NCBI RefSeq assembly: GCF_013415905.1
Contig: NZ_CP058909.1
Location: 4,836,001 to 4,900,000 of the forward strand
DNA length: 64,000 bases
Reading direction: 5' to 3'
From: Halosimplex pelagicum
GTDB taxonomy: Archaea > Halobacteriota > Halobacteria > Halobacteriales > Haloarculaceae
In this document: piece by piece, positions 8,572 through 17,018 of the stretch
How positions within the stretch are numbered: position 1 is the first letter of the stretch
Layout of the letters: each line of letters begins with the position of its first letter
Program-made: the position numbers and the translations under genes
The notes under the pieces: model-generated
The model's database searches: none
The model's input: the letters and a program-made list of their open reading frames with translations, nothing else
Told to the model about the DNA's origin: nothing

Positions 8572-8826
8572 CTACGCCGCGGCGTCGCGCACGTCGACGC
8601 TCCCGTCGCTCGCGCACTCGACCGTACAACCCGCGTAGTCGAACGTCACCCGTCCGGTGGCCCCGCCGGGTGTCGTGAACAGCGCGTCGAGCGCGTCCGG
8701 ATCGAGCGCCTCGTACAGCGGCGGGAGCGCGACCTGTTCGACGCCCTTGTGTGCCGCGACCGACGAGACGACGACCTCGCTCGGCGGCTGGCTATCGTCG
8801 CTGTGACCTGATGCGGTCGTACTCAT
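8572..8826 (-). CDS. HalOD1 output-domain protein
   Basis: An 84-residue protein consisting of a single HalOD1 domain, a haloarchaeal output module that is also found at the end of some two-component proteins. The diagnostic stretch is VAAHKGVEQVALPPLYEALDPDALDALF followed by GRVTFDYAGCTVE. I chose the internal ATG at 8824-8826 because the domain starts soon after and the upstream extension from 8862 is unlike the family. Its molecular target is unknown. It may be cotranscribed with nothing else; the SpoIIM gene upstream lies 84 bp away on the same strand. Confidence 0.75.
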   Translation of the reverse strand: MSTTASGHSDDSQPPSEVVVSSVAAHKGVEQVALPPLYEALDPDALDALFTTPGGATGRVTFDYAGCTVECASDGSVDVRDAAA

Positions 8827-8910
8827 TGAGCGCGGGTTCTCCAGTCCCACGTAAAACTCCACCGAAGGTTCATACGACGATCGACGAACTTGAACGCCGG
8901 ATCGAGCCCG

Positions 8911-9606
8911 TCACTCCGGGAGGGCGCCGGGGCCCAGGAACCACTCGGCCACGTCGCGGGTGAGGTACACTTCGATCCAGGCCGCGACGACGATCATGAC
9001 GACGAGGAGCGCCGCGATGACGGCGAGTTCGTACAGCTCGACCCGTGACAGCGGCGTCTCGTCCCAGCCCAGGAGATACCGAACGATCCGGTGGGGAACC
9101 CGCAGCCCGATCGACGCCGCGGCGAAGAACGCCGAGAGTTCGAGCACCCCGTGGGGGAGCAACAGGGCGAGGATCACCGCCCACGAGGTCTCGCGGACGA
9201 CCACGGAGACCACCGCGCCGACGATGGCGCCGTTGACGACCAGCCCGAACAGCGAGAGCAGCCCGCCGGTGATCGTCCCGAAGGCGATCAACAGCAGCGC
9301 CCTGAGGTTGTTGAGCAACAGCGGCACGAACGCCAGCTCCGGTAGCGGACTGTCGGCCGGCACCCCCGCCTGGGCCTCCTCGATCAGCGCCTCCAGCTGG
9401 GCGATCGGGATCGACCCGACGACCGCGTAGGCCGCGAACGCGCTCCCGAAGAAGACGGCCAGCGCCGCGACCAGGTGCCACCGGAACCACCGCGTGAACC
9501 GCGCCTCCCGGTGCAACTCCCGGATCGACCGCCGCCCGCCGGTGTCACCCTCCTCGGATTCCGGTGCGTCCGCCGCTCCGCCGCGCTGGTCGGTGCCGGC
9601 ACTCAT
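8911..9606 (-). CDS. SpoIIM-like (stage II sporulation protein M family) membrane protein
   Basis: A 231-residue integral membrane protein with about five transmembrane segments. The conserved SpoIIM pattern is visible: a first segment near residue 45, a loop (IAQLEALIEEAQAGVP), then NNLRALLLIAFGTITGGLLSLFGLVVNGAIVG and LLPHGVLELSAFFAAASIGLR, containing the LPHGxxEL motif. In archaea these proteins have no sporulation role; they are often paired with RDD or DUF transporters, but no such neighbour is seen here. Start chosen at 9604-9606 (MSAGTDQRG). Confidence 0.82.
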   Translation of the reverse strand: MSAGTDQRGGAADAPESEEGDTGGRRSIRELHREARFTRWFRWHLVAALAVFFGSAFAAYAVVGSIPIAQLEALIEEAQAGVPADSPLPELAFVPLLLNNLRALLLIAFGTITGGLLSLFGLVVNGAIVGAVVSVVVRETSWAVILALLLPHGVLELSAFFAAASIGLRVPHRIVRYLLGWDETPLSRVELYELAVIAALLVVMIVVAAWIEVYLTRDVAEWFLGPGALPE

Positions 9607-9727
9607 CACCTCCCCGTTCGACCCCGACCCCCTTCTGTCCTCCGGCCGACACGAACGCTCACCCGAACGCCCGGACACACCGTGCTAGCTGCCCACATAC
9701 GGCAGACGACTGGTCCTCCAAAAAGAA

Positions 9728-9734
9728 CTTAACC
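9728..9734 (+). promoter_or_regulatory. TATA-like box for the CysD-like gene
   Basis: ACTTAAC within an A-rich stretch, 27-33 nt before the ATG at 9761. This is the normal spacing for a leaderless haloarchaeal transcript. Confidence 0.5.
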
Positions 9735-9760
9735 GACCCGGTAATTACATCTCATTACCG

Positions 9761-10732
9761 ATGTCAGCCGAGTTCCCCGACTACCTGGACGTCGACTACA
9801 GCGAAGGCGAAGGCGAAGACCCGGCCGACTACCCGCACGTCAACGACAAGATCGAGAAGGCCATCGAGGTCACGCGACGGGGTCTCGAGGAGTACGAGAA
9901 CCCGGTCGTGATGTGGACGGGCGGCAAGGACTCGACGCTCACGCTGTACTTCGTCAAGGAGGTCGCCGACCAGTTCGACCTCGAAGTCCCCCCCGTAGTC
10001 TTCATCGACCACTACCAGCACTTCGACGAGCTGATCGACTTCGTCGAGCACTGGGCCGACGAGTGGGACCTGGAAGTCATCTGGGCCCGCAACGAGGACG
10101 TGGGCGAGATCGTCGACGAGCAGGGGCTCGAACCCGGCGACGATATCGAGATCGACGACCTCTCGGAGCACAACCAGCACCACGTCCGCAACATCCTGGA
10201 GTACGAGGAGGACAGTTTCCCGTTCCTGCTCGACACCTACGTGGGCAACCACCTGCTGAAGACGGTCGCGCTCAACGACGCCATCGAGGAGCACGACGTG
10301 GACGGCATCATCTCGGGCATCCGCTGGGACGAGCAGGAGTCCCGCGCCGACGAGACGTTCTTCTCGCCGCGCCACGACCCGGACATCTACCCGCCCCACG
10401 ACCGCGTCCAGACCATCCTCCAGTTCGACGAGGCCGCCGTCTGGGAGGCGTTCTGGAACTTCGTGGTCCCGGACACCGTCGAGGAGTTCCCCGAGGAGGG
10501 CTACGTCCCCGAGACCGACGACGACCTCCCCGAGGGCGTCGCACAGGACGACATCCCCGTCTCGCCGAAGTACTTCGCCGGCTTCCGCTCGCTCGGTAGC
10601 GAGGTCAGCACCGACAAGGCCGCCGAGGAGCCCGCCTGGCAGCAGGACCTCGACTCGACGACCGAACGCGCCGGCCGCGCCCAGGACAAAGAGGACCTGA
10701 TGGAGCGCCTGCGCGATCTGGGGTACATGTAA
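9761..10732 (+). CDS. PAPS reductase/CysD-like PP-loop protein
   Basis: A 323-residue PP-loop ATP pyrophosphatase family protein. The nucleotide motif is VVMWTGGKDSTLTLYFVKE near residue 50. The later GIRWDEQESRADETFFSPR and AGRAQDKEDLMERLRDLGYM segments match sulfate adenylyltransferase subunit 2 (CysD), which makes adenylylsulfate together with the GTPase CysN. Oddly, the position corresponding to the Cys-x-x-Cys of CysD (LGCxPCT) reads LGSEVST, and no cysN lies nearby. A role in sulfate activation is therefore possible but not assured; it may be a diverged haloarchaeal paralogue. Confidence 0.75.
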   Translation: MSAEFPDYLDVDYSEGEGEDPADYPHVNDKIEKAIEVTRRGLEEYENPVVMWTGGKDSTLTLYFVKEVADQFDLEVPPVVFIDHYQHFDELIDFVEHWADEWDLEVIWARNEDVGEIVDEQGLEPGDDIEIDDLSEHNQHHVRNILEYEEDSFPFLLDTYVGNHLLKTVALNDAIEEHDVDGIISGIRWDEQESRADETFFSPRHDPDIYPPHDRVQTILQFDEAAVWEAFWNFVVPDTVEEFPEEGYVPETDDDLPEGVAQDDIPVSPKYFAGFRSLGSEVSTDKAAEEPAWQQDLDSTTERAGRAQDKEDLMERLRDLGYM

Positions 10733-10899
10733 GCCGGTCGGCTACCACTTCTCCGCGGACCGATCTTTTCGACGTGTGACCGCCCACTGCGAGCGGCGCG
10801 GTTCGCGGTCGCGGCGAGAGCGGTTTCGAACGCGCCGTGAGACCCGATCGCGGGCTCGACCCAGTGCCGTTTTGCACCAGCGCTCCCAACGACGGGTCG

Positions 10900-11334
10900 A
10901 TGGACCTCCGCCGCCTCGTCGGCGACGAGCCGGTGACTCGGCTCGTCGACCGCACACCGGCGCCGCTCTCGGTCGCCCGCGTCGGGCTCGGTGCGATGGT
11001 GTTCCTCGCCGGCGTTCACAAACTGCTCGCGCCCGGGGTCTGGGCCACCTACGTCACCGACTGGCTGGCGCCGTGGCTGGTCGTCTCGCCGGTCGCGTTC
11101 ATGCTCGTCAACGGCGTCCTGGAGGTCGGCTTCGGCGCGGCCATCGTCGCCGACAGGGCGACCGCGTTCGCCGCCGGCGTCGCGGCCGTCTCGCTGTCGG
11201 CCACGACCGCCTATCTCGCCCTCGCCGCGGCCGTCGAGGGCGGGTTCTTCGTCGACGTGTTCGTCCGCGACGTGGGGCTTTCCGCGCTCGCCTGGGCCGT
11301 CCTGCTCGACGCGCTCCGGCGGTCGGGCGGGTGA
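10900..11334 (+). CDS. DoxX-like membrane protein
   Basis: A 144-residue membrane protein with four predicted transmembrane helices (about residues 27-45, 58-78, 84-105 and 115-135). ARVGLGAMVFLAGVHKLLAP at the first helix is the usual DoxX/DUF417-like opening. The ATG at 10900 gives MDLRRLVGDEP; an upstream in-frame Met at 10837 would add 21 residues unlike the family. No redox cysteines are visible. Function is not defined in haloarchaea. Confidence 0.65.
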   Translation: MDLRRLVGDEPVTRLVDRTPAPLSVARVGLGAMVFLAGVHKLLAPGVWATYVTDWLAPWLVVSPVAFMLVNGVLEVGFGAAIVADRATAFAAGVAAVSLSATTAYLALAAAVEGGFFVDVFVRDVGLSALAWAVLLDALRRSGG

Positions 11335-11404
11335 GAAGCCGCTCGTCGCGTGACTCGCGGTGGTCCGAGCGCGGAAAAGACTGCGCGAACGGCGTCGGTC
11401 GCGG

Positions 11405-12052
11405 CTACTCCTCGCCGTCGTGTTCGAGGCCTTCGGTGAGCGCGACGACGCTCTCGGCCTCGCCGTCGAGCCGTTGCGGGTAGATGCCGACGGCGACGAT
11501 GTAGTCGCCCTCGTGCTGGAACTTCGCGGCGTGGACGTACACGTCGACCTCGCTGCCGGCGAGCGTCGCGGTCCCCTCGAACTGTTCGAGGGTGCGCTGG
11601 CTCCCCAGCGCTCGCACGCTGCGGTTCTCGACGTGACTGCCCACGGACAGCCCCTCGTACTGGGACTCGAACTGGCGGAGGACCTGCCGGGTCGACATAT
11701 CGGAGATGGGGTTGAACGTCCGGGTCGCGACCTCCACTTCGGGGCTGGCGAAGGTGACGAACACGGCCGCTCGCTGGGAGCCCAGCGGTCCCAGGTCGAC
11801 CCCGCGCTCGTATCTTGCCTGCTGGTTCGTCACCTCGACCTGCCGGGTCTGGCCCGCGGCGCTGAAGTTGCGCGTGACCGTCGAGTTCTCGACGGCGACC
11901 TCCTCGTAGCCCGTCTCCGAGAGGGCGTCGTCGCTCGCCGTCGCCGGCGACGCGGCGAACGCCAGCGCGCTCTGGCCGGTGATGAACCCGCAGCCCGCCG
12001 TCACCGTCACGAGGACGACCGCCAACGCCGCGAAGGTCTGCCGTGTGTGCAT
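11405..12052 (-). CDS. DUF6517 family lipoprotein
   Basis: A 215-residue exported protein. The N-terminus has a short basic start, a hydrophobic stretch and a lipobox (VTVTAGCG, Cys at about residue 21), so it is probably lipid-anchored on the outer face of the membrane. The rest is beta-rich and resembles the haloarchaeal DUF6517 family (SDDALSETGYEEVAVENSTV, TFNPISDMSTRQVL, VDVYVHAAKFQHEGDYIVAVGIYPQ). No catalytic motif is visible. Function unknown. Confidence 0.72.
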   Translation of the reverse strand: MHTRQTFAALAVVLVTVTAGCGFITGQSALAFAASPATASDDALSETGYEEVAVENSTVTRNFSAAGQTRQVEVTNQQARYERGVDLGPLGSQRAAVFVTFASPEVEVATRTFNPISDMSTRQVLRQFESQYEGLSVGSHVENRSVRALGSQRTLEQFEGTATLAGSEVDVYVHAAKFQHEGDYIVAVGIYPQRLDGEAESVVALTEGLEHDGEE

Positions 12053-12241
12053 GCTCCTCCCCTTTCGTCAGGACGCTGGTAAACCTGCTGGTGCCCGAAA
12101 TTCCGGTCCCTCGTCCGGAAGCTCCCGCTCAGAGACCGGTCTCGAACTGTTCGCGGGCGACCGTTGGCGGGCGGCCGTTCGACCGCGGGCCGAGCGGGCG
12201 GACCCTCAACAGTTATCGGGGAGCGCGCCCGCGATGGAGGT

Positions 12242-13363
12242 ATGACGGAGTTCTCCCGACGCGTCGAGCAGGTGTCGATAAGCGGGATCCGCGAGGTCTT
12301 CGAGGCCGCGGGCGAGGACGCGATCAACCTCGGGCTTGGCCAGCCGGACTTCCCGACGCCCGAGCACGCCCGCGAGGGCGCCATCGAGGCCATCCGCGCG
12401 GGCGAGGCCGACGAGTACACCTCGAACAAGGGCACCGAGTCGCTGCGCGAGGCCATCTCCGGCCGCTACGCCGAGGACCGCGGGCTCGACGTCGATCCGA
12501 ACGACGTCATCGCCACCGCCGGCGGGAGCGAGGCGCTGCACATCGCCATGGAGGCCCACGTCGACCCCGGCGAGGAGGTCATCTTCCCCGACCCCGGATT
12601 CGTCTCCTACGACGCGCTCACGCACATCGCCGGCGGTGAGCCGAAGCCGGTCCCGCTGCGCGACGACCTGACGATGGCCCCCGAGACGGTCGAGGAGGCC
12701 ATCACCGACGACACCGCCGCCTTCGTCGTCAACAGTCCCGCCAACCCCACGGGCGCGGTCCAGTCGCCCGACGACATGCGCGAGTTCGCCTGCATCGCCG
12801 ACGAGCACGACGTGCTCTGCATCTCCGACGAGGTGTACGAACACATCGTCTTCGAGGGCGAACACCGCTCGCCAATCGAGTTCGCCGAGAGCGACAACGT
12901 CGTCGTCGTGGGCGCCTGCTCGAAGACCTACTCGATGACGGGCTGGCGCCTGGGCTGGGTCACCGGCTCGAACCGGCGGATCGAGCGGATGCTACGGGTC
13001 CACCAGTACGGCCAGGCCTGCGCGACCGCCGCCGCCCAGCACGCCGCCGAGGCCGCGCTGACCGGCCCGCAGGACCCCGTCGACGAGATGGTCGCGGCCT
13101 TCGAGGAGCGCCGGGACGTGTTGCTCGACGGCCTCGCCGACATCGGCCTGGACTGTCCCACGCCGAAGGGCGCCTTCTACGCGATGCCCGAAGTGCCGGA
13201 CGGGTTCGTCGACGAGGTCATCGACCGCGGCGTCGTCGTCGTCCCGGGCGAGGCCTTCGGCGATCACGGCGAGGGCTACGCCCGCATCTCCTACGCGGTG
13301 AACGTCGAGACGCTGAAGGAGGCCCTGGAGATCATGGGCGAGGCCCACGACGCGGTGGCCTGA
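12242..13363 (+). CDS. Pyridoxal-phosphate aminotransferase, class I/II
   Basis: A 373-residue fold-type I aminotransferase of the aspartate/aromatic aminotransferase group. It shows INLGLGQPDFPTPEHARE at the N-terminus, YTSNKGTESLREAIS, the conserved Asn in NSPANPTGAV, the Asp/Tyr pair in CISDEVYEHIVF, and the PLP lysine in GACSKTYSMTGWRLGW. The C-terminal Arg that binds the substrate carboxylate is in YARISYAVN. The exact amino acid substrate is not clear. ATG at 12242, with a TATA-like AGTTATC about 28 nt upstream. Its stop abuts the stop of the convergent MFS gene. Confidence 0.9.
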   Translation: MTEFSRRVEQVSISGIREVFEAAGEDAINLGLGQPDFPTPEHAREGAIEAIRAGEADEYTSNKGTESLREAISGRYAEDRGLDVDPNDVIATAGGSEALHIAMEAHVDPGEEVIFPDPGFVSYDALTHIAGGEPKPVPLRDDLTMAPETVEEAITDDTAAFVVNSPANPTGAVQSPDDMREFACIADEHDVLCISDEVYEHIVFEGEHRSPIEFAESDNVVVVGACSKTYSMTGWRLGWVTGSNRRIERMLRVHQYGQACATAAAQHAAEAALTGPQDPVDEMVAAFEERRDVLLDGLADIGLDCPTPKGAFYAMPEVPDGFVDEVIDRGVVVVPGEAFGDHGEGYARISYAVNVETLKEALEIMGEAHDAVA

Positions 13364-14692
13364 TCAGTTCGGCGCACCGCCGCCGTCGCCGCCGGTTTCG
13401 CCGTCGTCACCGGTGTCGGCCGAGTTCTCGTTCGGGAGCGGCGACCCCAGGACGACGAGCGGAACCGTCGTCGCGGCGAGCAAGACGCCGATAGCGCCGT
13501 AGGCCGCGACCGGCCCGCGGGCGCCAGCCGCGACGCCCGCGAGGACGACGAACGGCGTCCGCGCCAGTCCGACGGCCATCGAGACGGCCGACAGCACTGT
13601 CGCCCGACCCACGCTCTCCACGCGGTCGTTGACGTGCCCCTCGACCATCGGCCGGAGCAGGGAGTGGACCGCCCGGAGGAGGTAGAACGTCGCGAACGCG
13701 GTCAGCGGGACCGCCAGCGGGAGGAGCGTCGCCGTGACGAGGACGACCGCGGCCGCGCCGACCGCGCGGGAGAGGCCGAACCGCGCCTCGATCGGTCCCG
13801 CGTAGTAGCTGACGACGCCGGCGACGAGAGCGAAACTCGCGTACAGCGGCCCGAGCCCGGTCGCGGCCGACACCGGAACGTCGACCGGGAGCGACCCCGA
13901 ACCGACCGCCCCGGCGACGCCGTCGACCACCGGGAGCGCCGCGAGGTCGACGCCTCCGACCACCTCGACGGCGATCGGCTGGACGTACTGATTGGCGGCG
14001 CCGACGGCGCCGAAGACGAGCGCGGCGAAGGCCACGAACGACCGCAACGGCGGGCGAGCGAGCCGATCGCACAGCAGCGGGAGCGCCTCGCGGACCGACG
14101 GCCCGGCCGTCTCGCCGGCCTCGAACTGCTCGGTGCGGGGGAGCGTCGCGACCACGCCCGCACCGACGACCACGAGTCCGCCCGCCGCGAGGAACGGCGC
14201 CCGGGGGTCGACCCCGTAGAGGACGGCGCCGAGGACGGTCGTCACCGCCGAACTCCACCGGGCGATCGACTGCCCGCGACCGCGAACGGTCGTGAACCGC
14301 TCCCCGCCGACGGTCGATTCGAGCACCTCGTAGAGCCACGCGCCGCCGGTCCCCGAGGTCAGGGCGATGCCGATCCCCCAGAGCACGTAGACGACGAGGT
14401 ACGAGGCGAACGAGTCGACGGCGACGAACCCCAGCAGCGACCCGGCCATCGCGAGCTTGCTCGCGACCAGCGTGTCCCGGCGGCCGAAGCGGTCGCCGGC
14501 GTACCCCGTCGGGATCTCGCCGGCGACGAGCACCAGCGAGTAGACCGCGCTCAGCGTCCCGTACTGCGGATACGTCAGGTCGCGGAGGACGAACAGCGCG
14601 AAGATCGGCGAGACGAACCCGACGGCCGACAGCGCCTGGAACAGGTAGTACCGGCGGATCAGCGCCCGCGGGTTCGACAGGTCGACGCGCAC
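13364..14692 (-). CDS. MFS transporter
   Basis: A 442-residue major facilitator protein with about 12 hydrophobic segments. The first loop carries the MFS signature GEIPTGYAGDRFGRRDTLVASK (residues about 54-75), and the start MRVDLSNPRALIRRYYLFQAL is typical of a haloarchaeal branch. The C-terminus is a soluble Gly/Asp-rich tail. Substrate cannot be inferred. Convergent with the aminotransferase gene with no space between stop codons. Confidence 0.85.
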   Translation of the reverse strand: MRVDLSNPRALIRRYYLFQALSAVGFVSPIFALFVLRDLTYPQYGTLSAVYSLVLVAGEIPTGYAGDRFGRRDTLVASKLAMAGSLLGFVAVDSFASYLVVYVLWGIGIALTSGTGGAWLYEVLESTVGGERFTTVRGRGQSIARWSSAVTTVLGAVLYGVDPRAPFLAAGGLVVVGAGVVATLPRTEQFEAGETAGPSVREALPLLCDRLARPPLRSFVAFAALVFGAVGAANQYVQPIAVEVVGGVDLAALPVVDGVAGAVGSGSLPVDVPVSAATGLGPLYASFALVAGVVSYYAGPIEARFGLSRAVGAAAVVLVTATLLPLAVPLTAFATFYLLRAVHSLLRPMVEGHVNDRVESVGRATVLSAVSMAVGLARTPFVVLAGVAAGARGPVAAYGAIGVLLAATTVPLVVLGSPLPNENSADTGDDGETGGDGGGAPN

Positions 14693-14816
14693 GGGCGGTT
14701 CGTCGGACGGCGCGGACTTGAGGGTTCCCTGAACGGCGTTGAAGTAGCCGGACTGACACCTCGGCCGACATTCGCCTGCGGAACGTAGAAACGTCTCGCG
14801 ACCCTACCGACGGGCG

Positions 14817-15188
14817 ATGGACCAACTGACGCCGTCGAACGTCCCGACCTACGAGACCAAGGCGGAGGGGCGCTCGCTGTGGGACCGCTGCGCCGACCGC
14901 GGGCTCCCGGTGGTCGCCGTCCGCGAGGGCGAGCGCGGCTACGTCGTCCGCTACGACCTGCAGCACCTCGACGGCCAGCTCTCCGAGCGAGCCCTACGGA
15001 AGCTCCGCGAGCACGTGCGCTCGCTGCGCTCGTACTCCGTCCGCGTCGACCCCGACTCCCAGACCGCGGGCGTCGGCGGCGAGACCGGCCACGTCGCCGG
15101 CGAGCTCCACGCCGAGACGGAGGACGACGCCCGACGGCTCGCCTCGCACGTCTCCTCGTTCGTCTTCGACGACGACAACCTCGTTTAG
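14817..15188 (+). CDS. Small conserved haloarchaeal protein
   Basis: A 123-residue soluble protein (MDQLTPSNVPTYETKAEGRSLWDRCADRGLPVVAV...). It is likely an alpha-beta fold with repeated YVVRYD and SYSVRVDPD strands; the C-terminus ends FVFDDDNLV. I do not recognise a named family with certainty. Its codon use and acidity match its neighbours, so it looks like a real gene. Its stop codon overlaps the stop of the convergent lycopene-cyclase-domain gene by 4 bp. Confidence 0.6.
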   Translation: MDQLTPSNVPTYETKAEGRSLWDRCADRGLPVVAVREGERGYVVRYDLQHLDGQLSERALRKLREHVRSLRSYSVRVDPDSQTAGVGGETGHVAGELHAETEDDARRLASHVSSFVFDDDNLV

Positions 15189-15787
15189 TCGCCGCCCCGG
15201 TTCTGCCCCCGCGCGTCGGCTCCGCGCTCCCGCCCGGGCCGCGCGTGCAGCGTCTCGTGGACGCCCAGCACCAGCGCCGGCACGACGACCATGAAGACGT
15301 GTTCCTCGACGGGGATCCCGACGAACTCGACGCCCGTCCGCAGCGCGATCTCGAACACGCCGACCGCCAGCGTGTACCAGTCCCAGACGTACGCGAGCGG
15401 GTAGATCGCGGCGACCGTCACGGCCGCTCGGCGGAGCGCCGCCCGGCCCGCCCGGACGAGCAGCGCGAGCGCGAGCGACCCGAACGCGACCTCCGTCGCG
15501 AGGTAGGTATAGGGTCCGAGGACGCCGATATCGGGGAGTGGAACGCCCGATAGCGGTTCGACGGCGACCGCGACGACGAGCGCGGCCAGGCCGACGGCGC
15601 CGCCGAGCGCCAGGCGCCTCGGCGTCCGCGCTACGGGACCCGCGGCGACCACGAGCGCCGTCGCGAACCAGACGACCGTGGCGAGGCCGGCGCTCGGCGG
15701 GACGACGCCCGCGACGGCCGCCCAGAGCGTGACGACACCGAGAGCGAAGGTGCCGGCGACGAGTCGCTTCGCGCGACCGCTGTCCAT
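15185..15787 (-). CDS. Lycopene-cyclase-domain membrane protein
   Basis: A 200-residue membrane protein with about six hydrophobic helices. The segment EFVGIPVEEHVFMVVVPALV near residue 155 has the P-x-E-E signature of the CrtY c/d-type lycopene cyclase domain. In haloarchaea, members act in bacterioruberin/retinal carotenoid synthesis or are of unknown specificity. A beta-cyclase role would supply beta-carotene for retinal; that is inference. No other carotenoid gene lies in the window. Start at the ATG 15785-15787. Confidence 0.68.
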   Translation of the reverse strand: MDSGRAKRLVAGTFALGVVTLWAAVAGVVPPSAGLATVVWFATALVVAAGPVARTPRRLALGGAVGLAALVVAVAVEPLSGVPLPDIGVLGPYTYLATEVAFGSLALALLVRAGRAALRRAAVTVAAIYPLAYVWDWYTLAVGVFEIALRTGVEFVGIPVEEHVFMVVVPALVLGVHETLHARPGRERGADARGQNRGGD

Positions 15788-15870
15788 ACCGTCATATGTG
15801 GTCGCACTCCCATGAGCGGTCGGGTGGCCGAGTCGCGAGACTGGTTCGAACGAGAGGGTCGCCGGAGACA

Positions 15871-16258
15871 GCAAGCGTCGAAAGCCCTCGACGCGCTCGC
15901 TATCGGGGAGACCACCGCATCCGACGGCAAGCGTCGAAAGCCCTCGACGCGCTCGCTATCGGGGTGACCACCGCATCCGACGGCGAGCGGTGAAAGCCCT
16001 CGACGCGCTCGCGGTCGCTGAGGCGGGATATCCGCGCTCTCGGCACAGCCCGCGCGGATAGTGCCCGCTCAGACGACTACAGGCGCGAGCGCGCCTCGCC
16101 CTTTCAGTCCGCCAGGACAGCACCGCACCCACACCGCACAGCGACCGCAGACGGCCACGAGCCTCCCCAGCCGATTCGCTCGTTCGTTTCACTCACTCCC
16201 TCATCCCTCGCGCGACTGTTTCGAGCGGCCCGCCAGGAGGCGGGCACGCTCGACAGCA
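15871..16258 (-). repeat. Dispersed structured element, copy A (minus orientation, with 56-bp tandem repeat)
   Basis: This noncoding stretch is homologous, in reverse orientation, to the stretches at 43931-44285 and 54543-54905. Shared parts are a GC hairpin (16228-16245, GCCCGCC/GGCGGGC), the linear motif GGACTGAAAGGGCGAG (minus strand, 16095-16110), and a two-part stem: 16019-16027 with 16064-16071, and 16028-16037 with 16052-16060. Downstream on the minus strand is a module containing GAGGGCTTTC. In this copy the module is duplicated as a 56-bp tandem repeat (15871-15926 and 15927-15982, one mismatch) plus a partial third. No convincing ORF covers it. Confidence 0.75.
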
Positions 16259-16339
16259 CGCGCCAACCGCACCGCTACCTCAATATGCAACAGCCGTCAC
16301 ATGCGCTGAACACCGGACTCGCGTACGCGAGTCGTCGGC

Positions 16340-16960
16340 TCACGTGTCGTCGCTCTCCGTGCGCTCGTTCGAGCGGTCGGCAGACGCGTCGCCGTCCCCG
16401 CTGAAGTCGAGATCCCGTTCCTCGGGCGCGAGCGCGGCGTCGAACGCCGAGGTGTCGTCCAGCCCGTCGAACATCTCCGCGAGGTCGTGGCGCAGTCGGT
16501 CGAGCTGTCGGTCCAGTCGGTCGAGCGCGTCCCCGTCGTTCCCTTCGTCGGCCAGCGTCGCTCGGCGTTCGGCGAGGTCGTAGAACTCCTCCAGTCCCGC
16601 CCGGTATCGTGCGCGCGCCGCGAGCCACTGCACCGTCTCCCGGACGGCCACCGGGTCTCGCCTCACGACCGCGTCGACGGGGTCGGTCTCTGCGGTCGTC
16701 CGGTCCGAGTCGGGCACCGACACCCCGATCTGGCAGTCGAACTCGCGCGCGCGAACGTCCGACAGGAGCGAGTCGATCGGCCCGTCGACCAGTTCGACGT
16801 CGACGAGGACGACGTCGACTTCCTCGTCGAGACTTTCGCGGAGGGCGTCGGCGCTGTAGGCGGTCCGGACGGTCCCGTCGTCGCGAAGCGCGCTCGCCAG
16901 TGCGTCGGTGGCCGCGGGCTCGGCACCGGCGACGACGACGAGGTGCCGTGCCGGGGGCAT
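16340..16960 (-). CDS. Receiver-like protein with HalX domain
   Basis: A 206-residue protein. Residues 1-105 resemble a response-regulator receiver: HLVVVAGAEPAATDAL, then VDVVLVDVELVDG with an Asp at the phosphoacceptor strand, though the N-terminal acidic pair of canonical receivers is replaced by G-A-E, so phosphorylation is doubtful. Residues about 110-170 match the HalX domain (VQWLAARARYRAGLEEFYDLAERRATL), a helical haloarchaeal module found after receivers. The C-terminus is a charged tail. Start at 16960, with a TATA box about 25 nt upstream. Confidence 0.8.
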   Translation of the reverse strand: MPPARHLVVVAGAEPAATDALASALRDDGTVRTAYSADALRESLDEEVDVVLVDVELVDGPIDSLLSDVRAREFDCQIGVSVPDSDRTTAETDPVDAVVRRDPVAVRETVQWLAARARYRAGLEEFYDLAERRATLADEGNDGDALDRLDRQLDRLRHDLAEMFDGLDDTSAFDAALAPEERDLDFSGDGDASADRSNERTESDDT

Positions 16961-16980
16961 ATCCGGCGGGAAGGACGGGA

Positions 16981-16989
16981 GGTATAAAG
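16981..16989 (-). promoter_or_regulatory. TATA box for the HalX-protein gene
   Basis: CTTTATACC on the minus strand, centred about 25 nt before the start codon at 16960. A strong match to archaeal TATA boxes, implying a leaderless message. Confidence 0.6.
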
Positions 16990-17018
16990 AGTCACCCCTT
17001 TCCCGTCCCCCGATTACG

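Noticed and set aside
10733..10899. Extra small gene upstream of the DoxX-like gene
   Set aside because: The short frames here have no family pattern, and the stretch looks like ordinary intergenic DNA.
16070..16340. Mobile element (insertion sequence) around repeat element copy A
   Set aside because: No transposase remnant, no terminal inverted repeats and no target-site duplication could be recognised around any of the three copies.
16340..16960. Canonical response regulator
   Set aside because: The acidic pair near the N-terminus expected for phosphorylation is absent, so only receiver-like plus HalX can be stated.
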